From an uncultured Rhizobiaceae group bacterium (GTDB taxonomy: Bacteria; Pseudomonadota; Alphaproteobacteria; Rhizobiales; Rhizobiaceae), in the NCBI GenBank assembly GCA_938044775.1, contig CALIOE010000095.1:1-64000 (forward strand): DNA of 64,000 bases. The letters are read 5' to 3'. Position 1 is the first letter of the stretch; every line of letters begins with the position of its first letter. The notes below the pieces were generated by a model. The model did not search any database and had not been told where the DNA came from. It worked only from the letters and a program-made list of their open reading frames with translations. The position numbers were made by a program, and so were the translations under genes. Of the stretch, positions 53,563-63,034 are shown in pieces.

Positions 53563-55060
53563 AGATCTGTGCTTCCAACTCGGACACTTCCGTTGCACGC
53601 GGATCGTATTCCCCGACGATCCTGCCGTCTGCCATATGCAGGACGCGGTCCGCATTGAACAGAACTTCGCTCACTTCGTCAGAGATCAGCAGGATCGCAA
53701 GCCCCTCGTCCGCCAGCTGCCGCACAATACGAAAAATACCGGCACGTGCGCCCACGTCGACACCCACTGTGGGGCTGTCGAGGATCAGAAGACGCGGCTC
53801 GGTGGCCAGCCATTTGGCCAGAACCACTCGCTGTTGATTGCCACCGGACAGGGTCGATACAGCGTCTCCGGGCGCACCGATCTTGATTGCCAGTTCGTCG
53901 ATCCAGTGACGAACCAAATTGGACTGCATGACAGGCGAGATCAGACCAAGGCTGCCCAAAATACGATTCAGAATTGAAATCACTGTGTTGTCGGCAATGG
54001 ATTGCGGCTGAATCAGGCCCAGTGACAGCCGGTCCTCGGACACATAAGCCACGCCCCGCGCGATGGCATCGCGGATTGAGTTGAACCGGACAGGCGCACC
54101 TTCCAGCCACACCTTGCCCGCGTCCGACGCCCGCATCCCGATCAACGCGTGGGCCAGTTCACTTCGGCCAGCGCCGATCAATCCGGTCAATCCCATAACC
54201 TCGCCCCGCCGGATGGTCAGGTTGACGTTTTCGAACTCGTCATGACGCGTCAACCCCTCAACCTCAAGCACCGGTTCGGCTTCCGAGCGATCTTTGGCGC
54301 GCACAATGTTTTCCAATTGTGCACCCGTCATCAGCTCGCCCAGGCGAAATTGGGTCATGCCTTCGGTCGCAAAAACGCCGACCAATTGGCCGTCTCGCAA
54401 AACTGTCACCCGCTCGGAAACGTCGATTACCTCAGCCAGGCGATGGCTCACGAACACCACCGCGATACCCTGGGCCGCCAGCGTTCGCACAACCTCCAAA
54501 AGTGCGTCCGTCTCGCTTTGTGTAAGAGACGCGGTCGGTTCGTCCATGAAAACCAACCGCGCCTGGCCCATAAGGGCCCGCGCGATGGCCACGATCTGAC
54601 GCTGGGCGATTGGCAAATCGCCCAACCGCGTATCCAGTTTCAAAGATACCTTCAATCGATCCAGCACCGTCTTCACGCGTTCCCTGTATCGGCGTCCGAA
54701 AGACAAGCGCGGCACAACGCCCACCATTTCGTCGAAGGCTATGTTCTCGGCCACGGTCATATGCGGAAACAACGCCAGGTCCTGCCAGATCACCGCTATT
54801 CCCAGAGCCCGCGCCCTGTTCGGTGAGATCGTATTGTTCCTTTCGCCGAACAGCTCCAGCTCGGCTCCGGGATCGGGCGTATAAACGCCCGTAACGATCT
54901 TGATCAACGTCGACTTGCCGCAGCCATTCTCGCCGGCAAGACAATGCACCTCCCCAGCGCGCACCTCGAAATCGACAGATTGCAGCGCCTTTACGCCGCC
55001 AAAGGTCTTCGAGACATTTCTGAGCCGCAGCGCCGGGGCCGGATCGGGGTCGGTTGTCAT
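53555..55060 (-). CDS. sugar ABC transporter ATPase (RbsA type, two domains)
   Basis: 501 aa from ATG 55060 (the track start is upstream without support). Two fused ABC domains. The first has Walker A GENGCGKST and FMDEPTASL. The second has the degenerate first motif GLIGAGRSE, the signature LSGGNQQRV and ILDSPTVGVDVG. This asymmetry is normal for RbsA-type proteins. Energises import of the sugar. Confidence 0.93.
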   Translation of the reverse strand: MTTDPDPAPALRLRNVSKTFGGVKALQSVDFEVRAGEVHCLAGENGCGKSTLIKIVTGVYTPDPGAELELFGERNNTISPNRARALGIAVIWQDLALFPHMTVAENIAFDEMVGVVPRLSFGRRYRERVKTVLDRLKVSLKLDTRLGDLPIAQRQIVAIARALMGQARLVFMDEPTASLTQSETDALLEVVRTLAAQGIAVVFVSHRLAEVIDVSERVTVLRDGQLVGVFATEGMTQFRLGELMTGAQLENIVRAKDRSEAEPVLEVEGLTRHDEFENVNLTIRRGEVMGLTGLIGAGRSELAHALIGMRASDAGKVWLEGAPVRFNSIRDAIARGVAYVSEDRLSLGLIQPQSIADNTVISILNRILGSLGLISPVMQSNLVRHWIDELAIKIGAPGDAVSTLSGGNQQRVVLAKWLATEPRLLILDSPTVGVDVGARAGIFRIVRQLADEGLAILLISDEVSEVLFNADRVLHMADGRIVGEYDPRATEVSELEAQIYA

Positions 55061-55127
55061 GATTGTATTTGATGCCTGAAAAGCGAACCCGCGCGAGGCG
55101 GGTTCCCCGATGTCAGCACAGGAGAGG

Positions 55128-56111
55128 TCAGAGCCCCTTTGCCGCCAAGTCGTCCACGGTGCTCTTATTGATCTCAAGCAGGTTGTCCGTGATGATATTG
55201 CGAGTCGCCGCATCCGGCTCAACAACACCAAGGCCTTCGATCTTGGTTCCGCTTGCGATCTCCTGGCCTTCGACCAGCATGTTGCCCATTGTGACAAAAA
55301 CGCGACCAGCCTCAGCCGGGTTCCACATAAAGCCACCCGAGATCACATCGTTCTTGAGAAGCTTCTGACCCTGGCCGGGCGAGAACGGCCCCATCACATG
55401 AACTTTGCCGCCGAGACGACGTTCTTCGATGGCGCGCCCAGCGCCAATCGGACCCTGGCTCCCGAATGCAAGAAATCCACGCAGATCGGAGTTAGCTGCA
55501 ATCAGGTCGAGCGCGGTCGAGCGGCTATCGTCGACGCTTTCGGCGACACCGTAGCGGTCGCCCACAGGCTTCAGCTTGTCGGAGCAATTCTCGGCGATCC
55601 ACTTGATCCCGGCATCGGCCCAGGCATTGTGCAGTGGCACGGTCAACGAGCCGACATACACTGCAAAAGTACCCGGCTCTTTCGTTTTCTCGCACAAAAG
55701 CTTGGCATGAGCTTCGCCAAAACCGTCCGCCGAGGCCAGTTCGAAGTTCCAGTCCACATTGTTCAGGCCTGGACCTTCATGTGCGACAACCTTGATACCC
55801 GCCTCCATTGCCTTTTTAAGAACAGGCTCAAGTGCGGCCTCATCATTCGGCACAACGCCGATGACGTCGACACCTTTGGCGATGAGGTCTTCGATTGCAC
55901 GCACCTGCAGCGCCGGGTCGGCCGAGGTCGGTCCTATCATTTCGGCGCTGACGCCGAGTTCGGCAGCGCGCTCCTTGATGCCTTCTTCCATGGCGTTGAA
56001 CCATGGAATGCCGCCGATCTTGACGACGATGCCCATCGAGGTTTCAGCATTGGCGGCACTGGCAGAGACCACCAAGGCGACCGCAGCGGCCGCGTTCAAA
56101 AGTTTCTTCAT
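55128..56111 (-). CDS. sugar ABC transporter binding protein (periplasmic)
   Basis: 327 aa, signal peptide LLNAAAAVALVVSASAANA. The Peripla_BP_4 fold begins MGIVVKIGGIPWFNAMEEG and includes GVDVIGVVPNDEAALEPVL. This binding pattern is found in RhaS/LsrB-like proteins for rhamnose, AI-2-type and related ligands. First gene of the operon. ATG 56111 has GGGAGGAAAAC upstream. A LacI-type operator lies about 90 bp upstream. Confidence 0.92.
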   Translation of the reverse strand: MKKLLNAAAAVALVVSASAANAETSMGIVVKIGGIPWFNAMEEGIKERAAELGVSAEMIGPTSADPALQVRAIEDLIAKGVDVIGVVPNDEAALEPVLKKAMEAGIKVVAHEGPGLNNVDWNFELASADGFGEAHAKLLCEKTKEPGTFAVYVGSLTVPLHNAWADAGIKWIAENCSDKLKPVGDRYGVAESVDDSRSTALDLIAANSDLRGFLAFGSQGPIGAGRAIEERRLGGKVHVMGPFSPGQGQKLLKNDVISGGFMWNPAEAGRVFVTMGNMLVEGQEIASGTKIEGLGVVEPDAATRNIITDNLLEINKSTVDDLAAKGL

Positions 56112-56197
56112 GTTTTCCTCCCATGCGCGGCGCACAGGCGCCGCTCCGTCTTCGGTTATCCGATTAAGACCGGGGCTCGATTCAAGCCAAAAATCGG

Positions 56198-56217
56198 TTG
56201 CTCAATCGATGTAGCAA
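56198..56217. promoter_or_regulatory. candidate LacI-family operator
   Basis: TTGCTCAATCGATGTAGCAA, 8 of 10 symmetric pairs with the central CG usual for LacI sites. It sits in the divergent 172-bp region between the binding-protein gene and the LacI gene. Confidence 0.6.
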
Positions 56218-56283
56218 AGGTAGACAGAAAGAAAATGTCAGTCAAGCAGCGGATGAGGCGGTTTCAGTGAAGGGTTCAGTCTC

Positions 56284-57291
56284 ATGAAATCCGGACAGAA
56301 AAGCACGATCTACGACATCGCCAGAAAGGCAGGCGCGTCGCCGTCCGCAGTGTCCGCGGCCTTGAGCGATAAGTGGAAACAACGGAGGCTGAAGCAGGAG
56401 ACCGTCGAGCGAATCAGGCAGATCGCGCGAGATGAAGGGTATTCAGCCAACCTCCAGGCGCGGGGGCTGCGAAAGGCCGAATCCGGCCTCGCGGGCATGG
56501 TGCTGCCTGACCATGAGAACCGGTTTTTCGCCGAGCTCAGCCAGCAATTTGCGCGCGAAGCTCATGCGCGCGGCCTTTGCCCTGCGATCGTCCACGCCGG
56601 ACGTGAGGCGGATGCGCAGCTCAGGTCGGTTGAAAGCCTGATCGCCTATTCAGTCGACCTTCTGATGATCGCAGGTGCCACAGAACCACTGGAGCTGGCC
56701 TATGCCTGCCGCAAGGCACGTGTGCGCCATGTCTTCGTCGACCATCCCTGTATCGAAGCGCCCTCAGTTGTCACTGACAATACCGCCGGCGCGACGAAAC
56801 TGACCCAAACGCTGCTGAATGACATGGAAGCCCCCTCGGCCTCAGACCCGACAACATGGCTCTACTTTCTCGGCGGCGAGCAGCACCTGCCAGCGTCTGC
56901 CGAGAGAATTCTGGGGTTCCGCCAAGAAACAAAAGCCAGCCAGGCGTTGTTCGACCCAGAGCAGATACTGGCATGCGGTTACGAGAGCGAAAAGGCCGAA
57001 AAGGCGCTTGCGGCACTTCACGCCAGATTAGGGCAGTTGCCCGCTGGTCTCTTCGTCAATTCAATCGGATGTCTTGAAGGGGTTTTGCGTTTTCTCTCGC
57101 GCCTTCCCGAGGGCGAGATCTCAAAGTCCACCTTCGGGTGCTTTGACTATGACCCTTTCGCGACCCTGTCGCGCTTTCCGTTGCGTATGGTTCGCCAACG
57201 CGCCGATCTCATGGTGGGTGAAGCCTTCCGGCAGCTGGATGCCGGTGCGTTCGAGCCGAATTTGATCCGCGTCCCCACACAACTGATTTGA
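56284..57291 (+). CDS. LacI family regulator of the sugar block
   Basis: 335 aa. N-terminal HTH and hinge: TIYDIARKAGASPSAVSAAL, then RQIARDEGYSANLQARGLR. The ligand domain is periplasmic-binding-like (VLPDHENRFFAELSQQF, LFVNSIGCLEGVLRFL). Divergent from the sugar operon, so it most likely represses it until the sugar or a phosphorylated intermediate binds. Confidence 0.94.
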   Translation: MKSGQKSTIYDIARKAGASPSAVSAALSDKWKQRRLKQETVERIRQIARDEGYSANLQARGLRKAESGLAGMVLPDHENRFFAELSQQFAREAHARGLCPAIVHAGREADAQLRSVESLIAYSVDLLMIAGATEPLELAYACRKARVRHVFVDHPCIEAPSVVTDNTAGATKLTQTLLNDMEAPSASDPTTWLYFLGGEQHLPASAERILGFRQETKASQALFDPEQILACGYESEKAEKALAALHARLGQLPAGLFVNSIGCLEGVLRFLSRLPEGEISKSTFGCFDYDPFATLSRFPLRMVRQRADLMVGEAFRQLDAGAFEPNLIRVPTQLI

Positions 57292-57642
57292 TGCTGTGTG
57301 GTGCGATTTCTTTGGAAAAGCAAACCACAAATCCAAGTCGAGCTGGAATGGTACATGAGCCGAATGAATCGTACCCAGCCTGTTTTCCTCAATTGCAAGG
57401 TGTAGACTGATCCGGTCGCAATCGTCGAAAGGGCCCAGTTTCAGGTTGATGCGCTTTTCGCCGTTGTCGCGAAGATCGGAAAGCCGACTTTGGAGCTAAC
57501 GTTGCGAAGGGCAGTTTCGTCCGGTGGTTTCAACGGGTCGAGTTCTGCGGGTACTTCCCAGTCACAAAATGGGGAAAACAGTAGGGGTCAAATAAATCGA
57601 CTCCATTTTATGTCATAAAAACCAAGATTTATGAAAAGATGG
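57292..57642. other. intergenic region between lacI-type gene and tRNA-Ser
   Basis: 351 bp, no gene. A short AT-rich stretch ends at the tRNA. I looked for a direct repeat of the tRNA 3' end as an att site and saw none. Confidence 0.45.
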
Positions 57643-57732
57643 TGGCGGAGAGACAGGGATTCGAACCCTGGGTACCCGCAAAGGCACAACGGTTTTCGAG
57701 ACCGCCCCGTTCGACCACTCCGGCACCTCTCC
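57643..57732 (-). tRNA. tRNA-Ser(CGA)
   Basis: 90-nt tRNA on the minus strand. The acceptor stem begins GGAGAGG and pairs with the 3' CTCTCC end, with encoded CCA. The anticodon loop is CTCGAAA (anticodon CGA), there is a long variable arm as in class II tRNAs, and the T-loop is GGTTCGAATCC. The plus-strand track ORF starting at 57639 reads through it and is not a gene here. Confidence 0.96.
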
Positions 57733-57873
57733 GCAGAGGTATTTTTCAAGGTCTGTTGTTCGCCAAGGGAGATATCGGGACTGGTCCAACTAATCAAGAA
57801 AGAAAGCACGGCGGTTCAATGCGATGGGTCACTTCGAAAAGCCCCAAACAAACCGCCGCCGGCACTGTAGTTC

Positions 57874-57901
57874 TTGACTCGGTTTTTGTTTCCTTTATAT
57901 C
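57874..57901 (+). promoter_or_regulatory. rplU: sigma70 promoter of rplU-rpmA
   Basis: TTGACT, 16-bp spacer, TATATC. It lies about 134 bp before the rplU start codon, so the leader is about 127 nt. It fits a strong ribosomal-protein promoter. The rest of 57733-58034 shows no gene. Confidence 0.65.
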
Positions 57902-58034
57902 CAGCTGCAGATTGGCGTGGGGAGACCCGCGCCCTTTCTTGTTTACCAACCAGACCCTTAACCAGACTGGCAAAAAGGCGCTTGTTGCTCTCGCGACAAA
58001 GCGCAGCCTGAACACAGCCCGAAGAGGAAAAAAG

Positions 58035-58706
58035 ATGTTCGCAGTCGTAAAAACCGGAGGCAAGCAGTATCGCGTGTCCGCCGGCGACCGTCTCAAGGTC
58101 GAAAAACTCGCCGGTGAAGCCGGTGATATTGTTGAATTGAACGAAGTTCTGATGATCGGCGACCAGATCGGCGCTCCGCTTGTTGACGGCGCCTGCGTGG
58201 CAGCCGAAATCGTCGAGCAGGGCCGCGACCGCAAGGTCATCGCCTTCAAAAAACGCCGTCGCCAGAACTCACGCCGTACCATCGGCCATCGCCAGCACCT
58301 GACAACGCTGGAGATCACTGAACTGCTCACGGGTGGCAAAAAGCCCTCCAAGAAAGCCGCGACGAAACCCGCAGCCAGGAAAGCGGAAGCTCCGAAGGCC
58401 GAAGCTAAGGCTGAACCAAAGAAGGCTGAGCCCAAAAAGGCTGAACCAAAGGCCGAGAAAAAGGCTGAGGCTCCTGCAGCCGGTGCACCCTTGTTTACCG
58501 CACCGGCCGGCGGCGAGAAAGACAAGCTGACCGACATCAAAGGCATCGGCCCGGTGGCGGAGAAGCAGCTCAACGAGCAGGGCATCATGACGTTTGCCCA
58601 GATTGCCGCGCTGACCAAAGCGGAGATCGCGACGGTTGACGAAAACATGCCGTTCAGCGCCGACCAGATCACTGACTGGCAGGCACAGGCAAAAGAGAAA
58701 GCCTGA
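58035..58706 (+). CDS. rplU: 50S ribosomal protein L21 with C-terminal extension
   Basis: 223 aa; the L21 core is residues 1 to about 103 ([18 protein letters not shown] and [17 protein letters not shown]). Next come a low-complexity linker of [18 protein letters not shown] type and a roughly 60-residue helix-hairpin-helix module ([20 protein letters not shown]). Such extensions are typical of Hyphomicrobiales L21. ATG 58035 is chosen over the track 57639 because it matches the family N-terminus. Confidence 0.97.
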   Translation: MFAVVKTGGKQYRVSAGDRLKVEKLAGEAGDIVELNEVLMIGDQIGAPLVDGACVAAEIVEQGRDRKVIAFKKRRRQNSRRTIGHRQHLTTLEITELLTGGKKPSKKAATKPAARKAEAPKAEAKAEPKKAEPKKAEPKAEKKAEAPAAGAPLFTAPAGGEKDKLTDIKGIGPVAEKQLNEQGIMTFAQIAALTKAEIATVDENMPFSADQITDWQAQAKEKA

Positions 58707-58814
58707 GGGTAGATCAGGCAAGGGAGGTCTTTCCGCTTGGCAAGTCGCCAGATGACAGGAAAGTCTGACCTAAAGGAAACGAGAAACGCACGGCGTTTCG
58801 AAGGAGACTGAAAA

Positions 58815-59084
58815 ATGGCACATAAAAAAGCCGGTGGCTCATCCCGTAACGGTCGCGATTCAGCAGGCCGTCGCCTTGGTGTGAAGAAGTTCGGTGGCGA
58901 ATCTGTCGTCCCGGGCAACATCATCGTGCGTCAGCGCGGCACCAAATGGCATCCGGGCAACAATGTTGGCATGGGCAAAGATCACACCATCTTTGCGCTT
59001 ACTGAAGGCAAGGTCACATTTGCCGCGAAAGCCAATAAGCGCACCTACGTATCGGTGATGCCGATCGCGGATGCCGCCGAATAA
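58815..59084 (+). CDS. rpmA: 50S ribosomal protein L27
   Basis: 89 aa, complete. [20 protein letters not shown] at the start and [19 protein letters not shown] in the middle are the family signature. Located at the peptidyl-transferase centre of the 50S subunit. It follows rplU by 108 bp and is cotranscribed with it; a strong terminator follows. Confidence 0.98.
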   Translation: MAHKKAGGSSRNGRDSAGRRLGVKKFGGESVVPGNIIVRQRGTKWHPGNNVGMGKDHTIFALTEGKVTFAAKANKRTYVSVMPIADAAE

Positions 59085-59149
59085 CCGGATCAACTTTTTC
59101 ATCCGGTGGTCACAAACCCTCCGGATGTCATAGCAACGACACTTTCGAA

Positions 59150-59177
59150 GGGGAGATGGCCACCATCTCCCCTTTTT
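59150..59177 (+). terminator. rho-independent terminator after rpmA
   Basis: Perfect 10-bp stem GGGGAGATGG / CCATCTCCCC with a 3-nt loop followed by TTTTT. Closes the rplU-rpmA unit. Confidence 0.95.
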
Positions 59178-59228
59178 GATTCTCGAGGGAGGAATCAAAG
59201 GGGGCCAAAACCGGGAAGGAACAGCCCC

Positions 59229-59768
59229 ATGGATATTCTCGTAACCAAGAGACTGACACTGAGACCACCTCTTGAGGTCGATGTGGATGATATTGCGCTT
59301 GGCATTGCAAATCCTCGCGTTGCAAAAATGCTCGGCTCGGTACCCCAGCCCTATGCGCAAAACGATGCCCGTATCTGGCTCGACAAGGTCAGAAAAGAAC
59401 GCTGCGTCTACACCATCCATCTGCACCGTCTTATTGGTTGCGTCGGCGTGCATGAGCATCCCGGTCACCTGGAACTGGGTTACTGGCTTGCAGAACCGGA
59501 TTGGGGCAGGGGTTATGCAACCGAGGCCGCCCGCGCAGCATTGACGAGAGCGTTTTGCGTGTTTGACGCCGACGAGATTGTATCGGGTGCGGCCGTTGAT
59601 AATCGCGCGTCCCTGCGTGTTCAGGAAAAGCTCGGCTTTGAAGAGATCGGACAGCGACCACGCCGTTTCCTGTCTCGCGAGACCGACGTCAATGCCGTCA
59701 ACACAAGACTGACGCGCGACCGGTTTCAGCGTCTCTTCGGCCCGCTGGAAACCGAGAGGGCTGCCTGA
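59229..59768 (+). CDS. GNAT family N-acetyltransferase (RimJ/RimL type)
   Basis: 179 aa. LVTKRLTLRPPLEVDVDDI is the N-terminal pattern and ELGYWLAEPDWGRGYATEAARA carries the acetyl-CoA pyrophosphate loop (GRGYATEA). ASLRVQEKLGFEEIGQR ends the fold. Acetylates an amine, perhaps a protein N-terminus. A GNAT at this place between rpmA and obgE is usual in rhizobial genomes. Confidence 0.92.
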   Translation: MDILVTKRLTLRPPLEVDVDDIALGIANPRVAKMLGSVPQPYAQNDARIWLDKVRKERCVYTIHLHRLIGCVGVHEHPGHLELGYWLAEPDWGRGYATEAARAALTRAFCVFDADEIVSGAAVDNRASLRVQEKLGFEEIGQRPRRFLSRETDVNAVNTRLTRDRFQRLFGPLETERAA

Positions 59769-59803
59769 CCGTTGCTACACCATGTGAGCAACGGAGTATC
59801 AAC

Positions 59804-60349
59804 ATGTCTACCAGCACCCGGGTCCGCTTTTACTTTCTCGCCGTCCTTGCAACGTTTCTGCTTGCGCCATCACTGGCGCAGGCAAAGCCCTTGTTCACTT
59901 TCGAGGACTATTTCCGTGGCAAGACCATTGCCTACGGGAAGTTTTCGGCCATCAACGGCGTCAAGCGTTCCTTTCGCGTCGATCTGAACGGCATTTGGGA
60001 TGGAAAGACGCTGAAGCTGATCGAGAAATTCAGTTACGACGACGGCCTGAGGGAAACAAAGATCTGGTATTTCACCAAGACCGCTGAAGGCCACTACACA
60101 GGCCGTCGGGACGACGTGAAGGGAGTTGCCAGGGTGCGCATTCGAGGCAAAACCGCACGTTATGGCTACCGGCTCTATCTCGATGCCGAGAACCGCAAGA
60201 ACCTCGTCCGCTTTCGCGACAAAATGGTGCTGAAGGACGACGGAACATTGGTGAACACTGCCACCGTTTTCAAATTCGGATTGCCCGTTGGCCGGGTTAC
60301 GGTGAACTTTGCCCGGGCACGTGATGCAGGAAAACTGAAGAAGCCCTGA
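59804..60349 (+). CDS. exported DUF3833 family protein
   Basis: 181 aa with a signal peptide (FYFLAVLATFLLAPSLAQA). The mature part has the DUF3833 features YFRGKTIAYGKFSAINGVKR and DDGLRETKIWYF. A beta-rich, probably lipid- or membrane-associated protein of unknown function. There is no lipobox Cys. Convergent with the permease gene. Confidence 0.82.
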   Translation: MSTSTRVRFYFLAVLATFLLAPSLAQAKPLFTFEDYFRGKTIAYGKFSAINGVKRSFRVDLNGIWDGKTLKLIEKFSYDDGLRETKIWYFTKTAEGHYTGRRDDVKGVARVRIRGKTARYGYRLYLDAENRKNLVRFRDKMVLKDDGTLVNTATVFKFGLPVGRVTVNFARARDAGKLKKP

Positions 60350-60360
60350 GCAACCACCCG

Positions 60361-61404
60361 TTACGATAAGACAGACAAGTAGCTGTTGAACAGCAGTCCA
60401 GTGAAGATCGCTCCACCGATTCCCAAGCCGACATAAGTCGCAAAGACGGACCGCTTAACCAGCGCGAAGACAGCAGTCATAGCGGGAATAGACGTCACGC
60501 CTCCAGCGACCATAAAGGTCATCGCCGCGCCGGCAGTCATGCCTTGCGCCATCAATCCAGAGACGATGGCCGGAGCAGCGTAACCGTTGAGATAGGCCGG
60601 TGCACCGACAAAGGCACTGATGACAATCGGTTGAATACCGGTGCCGCCCACAACCCCGGCAATGGTCTCGGCCGGTATGTAGCGGATCATCAGGCTTTCG
60701 AAGAGATAGGCGAGTGCCAGCCACTTGAGCAAGAAAAGTCCATTCGTCCGCACCTCGGTCCAGAACATCTTCGTGCGCTCATTTTCCTGCCAGAAGCGCC
60801 AGAACGGTTTCCCCTCGAACGGAAGGCTGGCGCCACATCCGCAGCCGGCCTGTGTTTTTGGCAGCAGAACATCTTGAAAATAGCCAGCCCGCACCGACGC
60901 TCGGACAACGAACCCGCCGGCCAGGCCAAGGGCGACCGCTGCTCCCGTTTTTGCAATGGCAAACGTCCAACCGAGTTCGCCGGCTGTGATCAGAAAGATT
61001 GACGGGTCCATAATCGGGGATGCGAGCCACAGTGCCATGACGGCCGAAAGCGGTGTCCCAACCGCAAGAAGGGCTGCGATAAAGGGGATAATCTCACACG
61101 AGCAAAAGGGTGCCAGTCCACCAACGAGAGAAGCCAGAATGATCATCCTGGTCTCGTTTCCCTGAAACGCGCTGGCGACCAGTTTCTCGGCTCCGGTTGC
61201 CTTGAGGAAGCCAATCGCAGCAACGGCCAGCACCATGTAGGGTGCAGTGCTCAAAACAGCCTTGATGGCAAACAGCAGGGTTGGAGGTAACTGCTCCGGG
61301 TCGACAAGCGCCAGTCCACCAAGGGTCAGCGCTATGAAGAGCCAGACGCGATCAATGTTTTTGGCGGCAAACCAACCGCGTTCGCCGATTTCTGTCGTCG
61401 TCAT
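60361..61404 (-). CDS. SO_0444/ArsP-type membrane permease
   Basis: 347 aa, eight or more membrane segments of the pfam03773 permease family. LAPFCSCEIIPFIAALLAVG carries the conserved FCSC cysteine motif, and QAGCGCGASLP is a cytoplasmic Cys loop. Members move metalloids or small thiol-binding ions (ArsP exports organoarsenicals). It overlaps the ArsR gene by 4 bp (ATGA), so the two form one operon with metalloid regulation. Confidence 0.88.
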   Translation of the reverse strand: MTTTEIGERGWFAAKNIDRVWLFIALTLGGLALVDPEQLPPTLLFAIKAVLSTAPYMVLAVAAIGFLKATGAEKLVASAFQGNETRMIILASLVGGLAPFCSCEIIPFIAALLAVGTPLSAVMALWLASPIMDPSIFLITAGELGWTFAIAKTGAAVALGLAGGFVVRASVRAGYFQDVLLPKTQAGCGCGASLPFEGKPFWRFWQENERTKMFWTEVRTNGLFLLKWLALAYLFESLMIRYIPAETIAGVVGGTGIQPIVISAFVGAPAYLNGYAAPAIVSGLMAQGMTAGAAMTFMVAGGVTSIPAMTAVFALVKRSVFATYVGLGIGGAIFTGLLFNSYLSVLS

Positions 61405-61733
61405 GACCGGACTCCGGGATTTGCATCCGCGCAGCATTCTTCCGTCAGGTAGTTGAGCAGTTCGTCCATATTTTCGTAATTGGCGCAGCTCAGGATCGTT
61501 CGCCCCTCGCGGCGTTGCATGACCAAAGCTGCCTGGCGCAATGCAGCGATGTGATGAGAAAGTGTAGAGGCCGGAATTCCAAGGCGTTGCTGAATGTCAC
61601 CAACAGGCAATCCGTCTGGCCCAGCGCGAACCAGCAACCGATAGATGCGCAAGCGGCTTTCATTTCCAAGCGCCGCAAGCATCAGTGCCGCCTTCACTTC
61701 TTGCTCATCATGGATTCGGGATATTGTCGACAT
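61401..61733 (-). CDS. ArsR family metalloregulator
   Basis: 110 aa winged HTH. The DNA-recognition region is RLGIPASTLSHHIAALRQAALV, with MQRREGRTILSC and the C-terminal ECCADANPG. Cys pairs suggest binding of As(III), Sb(III) or a soft metal; the usual alpha3 CxC motif is not seen, so the site would be C-terminal. ATG 61733 lies directly at a repeat region with no Shine-Dalgarno, so a leaderless message is possible; the TTG 61769 of the track has none either. Confidence 0.9.
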   Translation of the reverse strand: MSTISRIHDEQEVKAALMLAALGNESRLRIYRLLVRAGPDGLPVGDIQQRLGIPASTLSHHIAALRQAALVMQRREGRTILSCANYENMDELLNYLTEECCADANPGVRS

Positions 61734-61749
61734 AACTATATAACTAGTT
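61732..61749. promoter_or_regulatory. candidate ArsR operator/promoter repeats
   Basis: ATAACTA occurs twice with 8-bp spacing, followed by the palindrome AACTAGTT, overlapping the proposed start codon. On the minus strand TTGCAA and TAGTTA (17-bp spacer) could be -35 and -10, placing the transcript start near the ATG. Confidence 0.45.
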
Positions 61750-61850
61750 TTATCGAATTGATTTTGCAAGAAGAATTTTCAGCCGGGCTGTCTTGCCTGC
61801 TGCAAAGCCAGCACCTGTAACATTTGATCGCCAATGCCGAACAGCAATAG

Positions 61851-63026
<1,176 letters not shown>

Positions 63027-63034
63027 AATAAGCC

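Noticed and set aside
57643-57732. tRNA-Ser as an integration site of a mobile island
   Set aside because: No integrase and no direct repeat of the tRNA 3' end was found to its left; kept only as a position remark.
57639-58034. N-terminal extension of rplU in the track
   Set aside because: It translates through tRNA-Ser and the promoter; the L21 family start is ATG 58035.
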